A stretch of DNA of 64,000 nt, from contig NZ_CP121197.1 of NCBI RefSeq assembly GCF_029625215.1, positions 1,984,001 to 2,048,000 of the forward strand, given 5' to 3'. The stretch comes from Aurantibacillus circumpalustris. GTDB taxonomy: Bacteria; Bacteroidota; Bacteroidia; B-17B0; Aurantibacillaceae. Position 1 is the stretch's first letter, and every line of letters begins with the position of its first letter. Both the position numbers and the translations under genes were made by a program. Positions 57,818 through 64,000 of the stretch are shown piece after piece. Below the pieces are notes generated by a model, which did no database searches, had not been told where the DNA came from, and saw only the letters and a program-made list of their open reading frames with translations.

Positions 57818-57883
57818 AAACAGTGAATAAAACACTATAACATGTTTATTAAAATTTTATATCAACTATTAAAAATCTTTTTT

Positions 57884-58135
57884 ATGGAAGAAGAAACAAG
57901 TTCTATCACAGAGGTAGAAGTAAAAATTAAAGTACGCGATGAAGAAAGCGGCGAAATGATTGAGGCCATCACGGCAACATCAAAGCTGACAAAAGCAGAT
58001 GCAGGGAGAAATGCCGGTGACAAAACAGAGGATGCTATTTACATTAGTATTACTCCAGGATCATTACCGAATTATGCAGACGCTGTAATTTCTGCAAATT
58101 TCAGTGGTAAGCTAACAAAAGCAGACGCAGGATAA
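57884..58135 (+). CDS. LTKADAG-repeat small protein, cassette gene 4
   Basis: The start is taken at 57884 (MEEETSSITEVEVKIKVRD); the frame reaches back to 57842 with a hydrophobic stretch. The 83-aa acidic protein contains SKLTKADAG at about residue 40 and GKLTKADAG at its very C terminus, two copies of one motif ~45 residues apart. The same motif is found in other small Bacteroidota proteins as I recall. It has no membrane segment, and its function is unknown. Confidence 0.72.
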   Translation: MEEETSSITEVEVKIKVRDEESGEMIEAITATSKLTKADAGRNAGDKTEDAIYISITPGSLPNYADAVISANFSGKLTKADAG

Positions 58136-58140
58136 TTTCT

Positions 58141-58329
58141 ATGTCAACACAAGGTAACATAGCAAACGGAACTATTCTGGGTACTGCTTCAGGCACGGCC
58201 TTAACCATAGTGGTGAACATAGGTTCATCAGACATCATAAAAACAGTTATCCTTGCGGCGCTTGGCGCTGTGGTTAGTTTTAGTATGACTGTGTTATTGA
58301 AATGGCTATTAAGGAAGTTTAAAAACTGA
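58141..58329 (+). CDS. Small membrane protein (holin-like), cassette gene 5
   Basis: The 62-aa protein has two hydrophobic stretches (about 10-30 and 34-55) separated by a short polar turn and ends with the basic tail KWLLRKFKN. The layout is holin-like and complements cassette gene 3. It starts 5 bp after gene 4 and is followed by a terminator. Confidence 0.7.
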   Translation: MSTQGNIANGTILGTASGTALTIVVNIGSSDIIKTVILAALGAVVSFSMTVLLKWLLRKFKN

Positions 58330-58355
58330 ACCTCAGCTAAAATTTTGTTAAAATT

Positions 58356-58384
58356 AAAGCCGTCCCGAGTGGACGGCTTTTTAT
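58356..58384 (+). terminator. Terminator of the five-gene cassette
   Basis: The stem aaagccgtcc/ggacggcttt with loop cgagt is followed by a T-run. A second hairpin with a long T-run follows at ~58450-58483. Confidence 0.88.
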
Positions 58385-58484
58385 TTATGTAGATGTTTAT
58401 TAATTTTGTGTTAAGATTTAATCTTGTTACTTTTTTTGGGTAAGGTAACTAAACCCCCGGCTTAAGGCCAGGGTTTTTTTTTTT

Positions 58485-58910
58485 TTACTTTTTTTTAAGG
58501 TAGGAATGGAAAATAGATTTGCGAAGTTGCATTAAAGTGGCTACTTGCTTTTGAAGAGTTACTTTACATTGCTCTATTTGCTTTAGGGAATTTTGAATAT
58601 CTTCGAATTTACGCTCGCCCGTGTTTACATGGTTTACACACTCCTCTACGATATCTATAAAATCATTTATTCTGATAAATTGAACAACTGAACCAGTTAA
58701 GTGAGGTAGGAATAATTGCAACTCCCATAAGCCTAGAATTAGAAAGTAGAAGAACTCTCTTTCTTCTTCGCAATCTGCTAAAAACACAAAACAGTTTGAC
58801 CAATACTCGGGAGCAGGCTTGCCAGAGTGGAAGCCTTTATTTAAAATGAAAAAATGTGGCTGGGTATATTGCATACCCAGCTTATGACATTTGATTTTAG
58901 TTTTTAGCAT
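58485..58910 (-). CDS. DUF6943-like protein
   Basis: The 141-aa protein (HKLGMQYTQPHFFILNKGF, then HSGKPAPEYWSNCFVFLAD, then LPHLTGSVVQFIRINDF) matches the DUF6943 pattern found in Bacteroidota mobile regions. The C-terminal third is a coiled coil. The function is unknown. It overlaps the SymE-like gene by 14 bp. Confidence 0.75.
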   Translation of the reverse strand: MLKTKIKCHKLGMQYTQPHFFILNKGFHSGKPAPEYWSNCFVFLADCEEEREFFYFLILGLWELQLFLPHLTGSVVQFIRINDFIDIVEECVNHVNTGERKFEDIQNSLKQIEQCKVTLQKQVATLMQLRKSIFHSYLKKK

Positions 58911-59121
58911 AGGAAGTGTTTTTTTGGTTAGCTACTATGAGGATTTTATTTTGCTTGTGCGTGATGGTTACAGATTGACCACTATGAAACCCGAGCTGCT
59001 TTAGCCACTTACCCATAAGACGGATTTCAGGAACAGAAATGTAATTTAGTTGCCTTTGCTGATGCCTTAAAGACACTTTTAGTTGTTTTTGTTTGTTTGG
59101 ATTTTTTGTTTGATTTGACAT
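58897..59121 (-). CDS. SymE-like toxin-family protein
   Basis: The start at 59121 (MSNQTKNPNKQKQLKVSLRH) is preferred to a frame start at 59187. The 74-aa protein ends with the SymE-type AbrB-fold segment PEIRLMGKWLKQLGFHSGQ followed by VTITHKQNKILIV. SymE of E. coli is the toxin of a type I system controlled by antisense RNA. Here the gene is coupled to DUF6943, and its upstream region contains a large palindrome. Toxicity has not been shown for this branch. Confidence 0.75.
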   Translation of the reverse strand: MSNQTKNPNKQKQLKVSLRHQQRQLNYISVPEIRLMGKWLKQLGFHSGQSVTITHKQNKILIVANQKNTSYAKN

Positions 59122-59282
59122 ATTATATTGTTTTAAAAGATTACTTGCTAACCTTTTTAATTTTTGAATGTGTTGCCTTTGATGCAAACCGAGCCTAAAA
59201 CCCTAATTGAAAACAAAAGAAAAAACACAAAAAAACCGAGCTAAAAACCCGGCAAAAAAATTAAAAAAGAAAGCATTTATTG

Positions 59283-59441
59283 TAGGTTGACGACGGCGGT
59301 TGGTCAAGGTTTTTGCAAAAAAAATACTACCTGATTGCGGCTAAATAAAAAATAAATGCCTTATACTATGCCGCAATCAGTGTGGAGATTTTTTTTGCAA
59401 AACAGAGCCTGACCTTGCCAATCCGCCAGGCGACAACCTTA
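59283..59441. repeat. Long imperfect palindrome upstream of the SymE-like gene
   Basis: About 60 bases on the left (aggttgacgacggcggttgg, then caaggt, ttttgcaaaa and gattgcgg) are matched in reverse on the right (ccgcaatc, ttttttgcaaaa, accttgcc, cgacaacctt). Arms are interrupted by small bulges around a ~25-nt A/T-rich centre. It lies on the 5' side of the SymE-like/DUF6943 unit and could be a structured RNA, a foldback element or a cruciform. Confidence 0.75.
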
Positions 59442-59710
59442 ACTTTGCGGCTCTTTTTTTATTGTAGATGATAAATGCCATTAAAATAATTTCAGTAGAA
59501 GGATTGATTTTGTTGATAAAACTAATCCTTTCAACTTCTTACAGTATGATTTTATTGATACTTTTAGTATAACCAATTGTTTAACCCTAAATGAAAAAAG
59601 CTCAGGTATTAATACCTAAGCTTTTTTTATTCTCTACTTTCAATAATAAATAATTATACCATACGCCTGTGGCTGCGGCTATGTTTGACCGGAGGGAGTG
59701 CCGCATACAT
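59442..59710. other. Intergenic stretch with terminator-like hairpin
   Basis: There is no gene here. The hairpin aaaaaagctcaggt-attaat-acctaagctttttt at 59594-59628 is a probable bidirectional terminator (one mismatch). Beyond it the text is G/C-richer, and gcggct pairs with agtgccgc nearby. Confidence 0.6.
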
Positions 59711-60378
59711 TGCAAGGTTTACAGCTTTGCTGTATATCTTGCAGCCTTTAGTAAACAGTATAGCTGGATAAAATTTTCGATTATTTTCAATTGAAAATTT
59801 TATGGAGCTATACTGATATAAAAAATACCGCTACCGAGCACAAGGACCATGACAGATCTAAGTGCACTGAATTACGGCTCAGCAAAAAGGCTTAAGGAGA
59901 TGTTTGGATGAACAGCCTTTTTGCTGTTGTGGCGTTGGCTATTTAATATAATACCAATTATGGTAATTTTTAGGGTTAGCATGCTCCGCATACGCGATAG
60001 CAAAAAGGACTATAATTTGTATTATGTTACTTAGCTTCTGCCGAATTTATTTGGCGCGAGTTTTTAGCGTGGGTGGTTTAGCGATTTGCAAATTTTTAAT
60101 TTGCAATTGGCTAATTGTGTGCTTGGCAAAAACCGTGACAAATAAATTTGGCAGCAACGCCACTAGCGCAGTTTGCAGAATGTGAACAGGAACTGCGCAG
60201 CCGAACTAACAAGATGTAATAGCAGAGACTAAACGGATTTCTGCGTTAAGGATCGCAGCTGCTCTCCTTTTTGTGCTTCCTAAAATATACCAAGCACAAA
60301 AAGATAATAGCGAAGAGCCTGACCCATGAAGTAGAAAGCAAAACAGAAAGATTGACAAATTCTTTCTACTTCATGGGT
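59711..60378. repeat. Array of at least seven distinct hairpins, non-coding
   Basis: Back-to-back inverted repeats, each with a different sequence: 59711-59743 (15-base arms, 2 mismatches); 59756-59815 (10+11 bp, with paired GG/GG bulge); 59880-59926 (13 bp perfect); 60038-60154 (16 bp with one G-T, with nested ttgcaaatt...aatttgcaa); 60166-60198 (8 bp); 60267-60303 (12 bp perfect); 60322-60378 (17 bp perfect). No open frame spans them. The look is that of integron attC-like or foldback arrays, not CRISPR. Confidence 0.75.
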
Positions 60379-60404
60379 AACGCCCGAAAGAGTAAAATCG
60401 TTCT

Positions 60405-60870
60405 CTAGAATAATGTATTATTGAATTGGATATAGTTAGAAGCTTTTGGAAAAGAATAGTGCGTGTCCTCAGAATACAGTAAGGCGATTTCTTCGGGCTT
60501 GGCTTTAAACTCTTGAATAAAAATTTCTGTAAATCCAACAGGCTTCTATGTTTGCCACTTTACCACCAGAAGCCACAAAACCATCGGATGTTTTTATGTT
60601 CTGTGCCAAAAATTTCTTCTGCACACTCGCGAATTAAGTCTTTTTCAAGCTCTTGTGTACTCTTTAAAACAGCTTCTTTATCTTCATCAAGTGTATGACA
60701 GCCTATATGATTTGGACTTGCAACTAGCATAGATAGAAATAGTACCTCCTTTAGAAAAGGTGCGTCATAATAAAACATATATCTCTATCCAAACAGGTGG
60801 CTGGAATTCCAAGAATATTTTCACTTCTGTAATTTAAATTTCCGCTGATTCCTTCAAAAATTTCTTTGTT
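60405..60870 (-). pseudogene. Remnant of PLP-dependent group II decarboxylase, 5' part
   Basis: Three frames together read like the N-terminal ~150 residues of a decarboxylase: IFEGISGNLNYRSENILGIP, then YYDAPFLKEVLF, SPNHIGCHTLDEDKEAVLK, SDGFVASGGKVANIEACWIY, then KPEEIALLYSEDTHYSFPKA. The SGG-x-x-ANI and HYSFPKAS parts match group II PLP decarboxylases (usually SGGTEANI). At least three frameshifts are needed, and homology stops near 60435, well before the PLP-binding Lys. The gene is broken and its 3' part is replaced by the hairpin array. Confidence 0.65.
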
Positions 60871-61088
60871 TTATTTTTTGAGTGCTTAGTTTAGACCAAC
60901 TCATTGTTATAGTTTATGAGAATATGCGTATAAAAAAAGTAAATAGATGCTGTCTAATTTAAAAGTTAAACATGATTCGATATATGATATAAATCATTTC
61001 CAGTACTGAGTTCGCGCAGTATTTTGGCAAGTTTTGTTAGGTAATTTTAGGTGTTATTTCTTTGTAAAAGTGAACTAAAACAAAAAAA

Positions 61089-61733
61089 ATGTCAGTATTA
61101 AAAACAATACGAAAAGATTATTTAAAAGGAGAGCTTTTGGAGTCTGAAATTTCCAAAGATCCTGTTTCACAGTTCCAAAATTGGTTGGATTTAGCTTTTA
61201 AGTCAGGGAATGATCATGCAAATGCAATGACGCTGTCTACTTGCGACAAAATAAACATGCCCGATTCACGAATTGTGTTGTTACGTGATATTAGTTTTGG
61301 AGGATTTACTTTTTTTACGAACTACGGCAGTAAGAAAGGAAAAGATATTGACGTGAATTCTAACGCCTCGTTATTGTTTTTTTGGCCAGAACTTGAACGC
61401 CAAATAAGAATACAGGGAAATGTTAAATTTTTGCCAACTAAAGAATCAGATGCTTATTTTGAAAGCAGACCTTTTGAGAGCAAAGTAGGGGCATTGATTT
61501 CTTCGCAAAGTTCAGTTGTGAGTAGTAGAAAGGAAATGGAAATTTTGTTTCAAAAAGAGTTTAGAAAGCGTGAAAATACAAACATTCAAAGACCTGATAA
61601 TTGGGGTGGCTATGTTTTAGTACCAAGTAGTTTTGAGTTCTGGCAAGGGCGAGCTAATCGTTTGCACGATAGAATACGTTATACCTTGAATGGCTCTGAT
61701 AAATCTTGGTTAATTGAACGATTAATGCCTTAG
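61089..61733 (+). CDS. pdxH: Pyridoxamine 5'-phosphate oxidase
   Basis: PdxH oxidises PNP and PMP to PLP with FMN. The 214-aa protein has AMTLSTCDKINMPDSRIVLL, FTFFTNYGSKKGKDID, FFWPELERQIRIQG and the C-terminal EFWQGRANRLHDRIRY, all PdxH hallmarks that line the FMN and PLP sites. The length is normal. It is a single gene next to the remains of a PLP enzyme. Confidence 0.97.
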   Translation: MSVLKTIRKDYLKGELLESEISKDPVSQFQNWLDLAFKSGNDHANAMTLSTCDKINMPDSRIVLLRDISFGGFTFFTNYGSKKGKDIDVNSNASLLFFWPELERQIRIQGNVKFLPTKESDAYFESRPFESKVGALISSQSSVVSSRKEMEILFQKEFRKRENTNIQRPDNWGGYVLVPSSFEFWQGRANRLHDRIRYTLNGSDKSWLIERLMP

Positions 61734-61869
61734 TAAAAGCAAATTTGATAAATGTCAAAAATTAAAAACGCAAAACAGAAATATATTAGTATTACTAAAT
61801 AATACTTAAATTTAGGTTGATTAGTTAAACCCTAGAACTAAATTTACATGTATTATTAATCGCGATTTT

Positions 61870-63096
61870 ATGGCTCTAAATACTAAATTTTGGTTACGCA
61901 TTTCTATTCTAAATCTTTTTATTGTGGCGTTTTTGGGAACATTAATGCGTTACAAAATCGGATTTGAGTTCCCTTATTTTAATCAAAAACACATTCAGCA
62001 TGGGCACTCACACTTTGCTTTTATTGGCTGGATTACGCATACTATTTTTATCCTTATAATAGGTGCAATTCAAAAGGAAAAAATCATTTCCAACATAAAT
62101 ATTTACCGAAAACTTCTCATCACTAACCTTATTTGTGCTTATGGTATGCTCATTGCGTTTACATTACAGGGTTACGGATTTTTTTCGATCGCGCTTTCAA
62201 CACTTTCAGTTTTTACAGCTTATACATTCGCATATTTTCTTTTTAAAGATTTAAAAGATATTAGTAATAGGCCCTATGTAAATTGGTTTACGGCGGCACT
62301 TTGGTTTAACATCATCTCTTCATTAGGAACATTTACTTTGGCTTTTATGATGGCAAGTCATAATTTTAATCAAAACATCCACCTAGCCTCCTTGTATTTT
62401 TATTTGCACTTTCAGTACAATGGGTTTTTTCTATTTGCTTGTATGGGTTTGTTATTGGCTAAAATTCACGAATTGAAACCTGAGTACCAACAAAGTAATT
62501 CAATTTTCTGGATGTTTTTTCTCTCATGTATCCCTGCTTATTTTCTTTCTGTACTTTGGGCGAAATTACCAATTTGGTTATTTGCAATTGTAATTTTAGC
62601 GGCAATCACACAGGTGATTGCGTGGGTAAAATTCCTTTTTAGCATCAAAAATGGAATCGTTTCAAACGACTCCATTTTCAAATCTGGAAGATATCTTTTT
62701 CTCGTCATTGTAATCGCTTTAAGTGTAAAATTTCTCCTTCAACTAGGCTCTACAGTGCCTTCTATCAGTAAGCTTGCTTTTGGATTCAGGCCAATCGTTA
62801 TCGCTTATCTGCATTTGATTCTGTTGGCCATTATTTCCGTCTTTTTGGTTTCATACATGTATATCTATAAGCTTATTCATATAAGTAGAATGACGACTGT
62901 TTCTCTTATTCTTTTTGTATTTGGGGTTTATTTAAACGAGGTTGTTTTGGGAGTGCAAGGTATTGCCTCTTTTTCTTATACCATGGTTCCGTATGTAAAC
63001 GAAATTTTGTTTTTTGTTTCTCTGCTTATTTTAATAAGTTTATTTTTCCTTCTTCTTTCACAGAAACAGGATTCCGCTAAAAAGATTTCTAGCTAA
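61870..63096 (+). CDS. Polytopic membrane protein with conserved His residues (heme-copper-oxidase-like fold?)
   Basis: This 408-aa protein has ~12 membrane helices. His-rich motifs sit at helix ends: QKHIQHGHSHFAFIGWITH early and NIHLASLYFYLHFQYNGFF in the middle. The spacing recalls subunit I-type heme-binding proteins (cytochrome oxidase, NnrS), and the family occurs in Bacteroidota. No CuB/heme ligand set can be proven from reading, so metal or heme binding is inference. It is a single gene. Confidence 0.65.
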   Translation: MALNTKFWLRISILNLFIVAFLGTLMRYKIGFEFPYFNQKHIQHGHSHFAFIGWITHTIFILIIGAIQKEKIISNINIYRKLLITNLICAYGMLIAFTLQGYGFFSIALSTLSVFTAYTFAYFLFKDLKDISNRPYVNWFTAALWFNIISSLGTFTLAFMMASHNFNQNIHLASLYFYLHFQYNGFFLFACMGLLLAKIHELKPEYQQSNSIFWMFFLSCIPAYFLSVLWAKLPIWLFAIVILAAITQVIAWVKFLFSIKNGIVSNDSIFKSGRYLFLVIVIALSVKFLLQLGSTVPSISKLAFGFRPIVIAYLHLILLAIISVFLVSYMYIYKLIHISRMTTVSLILFVFGVYLNEVVLGVQGIASFSYTMVPYVNEILFFVSLLILISLFFLLLSQKQDSAKKISS

Positions 63097-63182
63097 TTTT
63101 AGGTTAAAATAATTCTTACTATTTATTTAACTGCAGCGGTAAAAGTTTCTCTAAGGTATTTCAGGCCTTAGAAAACTCTTAC

Positions 63183-64000
63183 CTAAAAAAGTAAACTAGC
63201 ATTCATTAAAAAATTTCTTCCAAACCTCGGAATATTACCAATATCAAGATGTTCGCGGTAATTCTGGTCAAAAATGTTTTCGCAAGCTATTCCTAATTGA
63301 AGGATGCTAGATTTAATCCGAATGTTTTGTGCAATTCTTAAATTAAAAAGGTGAAAAGAAGGAGTCTGTCTATCGCCATAGTCTATATTTATTCTGTTTT
63401 GAGCATAGGCATAATCGTGTTCTAACTGAATTTGAGTAAGCTGAATTTTGAAACGCAAAGCCTGCTGCAACTTAAAAGGTGGCACAAGGGGCAGGGGTTT
63501 TCCGTTGTGGGTTTCAGCATAAACGTATTTTATTGAACTAATATGTGTCAAGCGTTCTGTTACATTAAATTTAGTTGTAAACTCTGCGCCAGTGCTTAGT
63601 GCGTAATCTATATTTTTGTATGTCTTTAAACCAAAAGCGCCGATGGTCATCTGACCATAACCGTCAAGTTTATAAGAATAAATGTAATCTTTCGTTAAAT
63701 GATAAAATAGATTCATAGACACTTCCACTTTCTTAAACTCTTTTTTTATGCGCAGTTCAGTTTGATAAGACCTCTCGGGTTTAAGACTTATATTTCCTAT
63801 ATAATCAAACTGGTCTTGCCTATTGTAGAGATAGTAGCCATACCGCTCATTACTAGTAGCAATTCTTTCCCCATAGCCAAATGTAAGTTGTAAAAACAGA
63901 TGACCCGTAAAAAGTTTGCTATAGTTTAAGTTTAGATTCTTAAGAAAATCTTGTTTTGAAGTGCTTATATCTGTATTAAAAACCTTCCATTGATTGATAC
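63183..64000 (-). CDS. TonB-dependent receptor, C-terminal part (partial)
   Basis: The frame is open to the end of the window, so only the last ~270 residues are seen. The order of beta-strands, the segment NISLKPERSYQTELRIKKEF and the closing ENIFDQNYREHLDIGNIPRFGRNF are those of a TonB-dependent outer-membrane receptor barrel ending in a terminal Phe. The substrate lies in the missing part. The TonB box and plug are not visible. Confidence 0.9.
   Translation of the reverse strand, partial: INQWKVFNTDISTSKQDFLKNLNLNYSKLFTGHLFLQLTFGYGERIATSNERYGYYLYNRQDQFDYIGNISLKPERSYQTELRIKKEFKKVEVSMNLFYHLTKDYIYSYKLDGYGQMTIGAFGLKTYKNIDYALSTGAEFTTKFNVTERLTHISSIKYVYAETHNGKPLPLVPPFKLQQALRFKIQLTQIQLEHDYAYAQNRINIDYGDRQTPSFHLFNLRIAQNIRIKSSILQLGIACENIFDQNYREHLDIGNIPRFGRNFLMNASLLF

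Noticed and set aside
59711-60378. CRISPR array
   Set aside because: The palindromes differ from each other and there is no constant repeat with regular spacers; no cas gene is present.
60513-60698. Plus-strand 61-aa frame
   Set aside because: It is antisense to the decarboxylase remnant and has no coding character.

Overview
The window comes from a low-GC Bacteroidota genome, most likely a gliding or Flavobacteriales-like lineage. The evidence is several proteins with type IX secretion (T9SS) C-terminal sorting signals, a PorP/SprF protein next to a gliding-associated giant adhesin, Bacteroidota promoters of the form TTG-N~19-TAnnTTTG, weak Shine-Dalgarno sequences, and the families DUF4290, DUF4834 and DUF6943. 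I cannot name the species.

Layout. 0-5 kb: two T9SS cargo proteins, the first cut by the window edge. 5-11 kb: housekeeping and envelope genes (aldo/keto reductase, MsrB lipoprotein, VWA protein, MFS transporter, OmpA-like protein, rpsT). 11-19 kb: a signalling block with a SpoIIE-type phosphatase carrying a degenerate receiver, a lone receiver protein, then an operon of a ThiF/nitroreductase fusion, a GNAT/FeeM-like enzyme and a 7TMR-DISM histidine kinase. 19-25 kb, minus strand: grpE-dnaJ, and DUF4290-murA-tlpA-(redoxin/OmpA fusion). MurA has Asp in place of the usual catalytic Cys.

25-31 kb: a complete rRNA operon, with tandem promoters, 16S, tRNA-Ile, tRNA-Ala, a chimeric tRNA-Glu-like gene, 23S, 5S and terminator. 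31-43 kb, minus strand: an SBBP-repeat T9SS protein, an OMPLA-like outer-membrane protein, TrmN6, PorP/SprF and a 1.66-kaa Ig/PKD-like adhesin with a type B sorting domain. 43-48 kb: carA, DUF4834, then a sulfide/persulfide module (CstB-like MBL-rhodanese, rhodanese lipoprotein, two small membrane proteins) next to a Cys-rich Crp/Fnr regulator with a palindromic operator. 48-55.5 kb: M20 hydrolase, patatin with a membrane hairpin, HipA-like kinase/DUF3037 pair, SRPBCC protein and a large outer-membrane barrel.

55.6-60.9 kb is an accessory island. It starts with a tRNA 3'-end fragment and a small DNA-binding-like protein. A tight five-gene cassette follows (conserved 249-aa protein, DUF5675 YkuD-like protein, two holin-like proteins, an LTKADAG-repeat protein). 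Then come a SymE-like/DUF6943 pair, a long imperfect palindrome, a run of at least seven different hairpins, and the shattered 5' part of a PLP-dependent decarboxylase. 61-64 kb returns to core genes: pdxH, a polytopic His-rich membrane protein and the C-terminal part of a TonB-dependent receptor.

The best candidates for something undescribed are the five-gene cassette at 56.46-58.33 kb, the hairpin array at 59.7-60.4 kb, and the ThiF-nitroreductase/GNAT/7TMR-DISM operon at 13.9-19.1 kb. All assignments are from reading the sequence; no database search was run.
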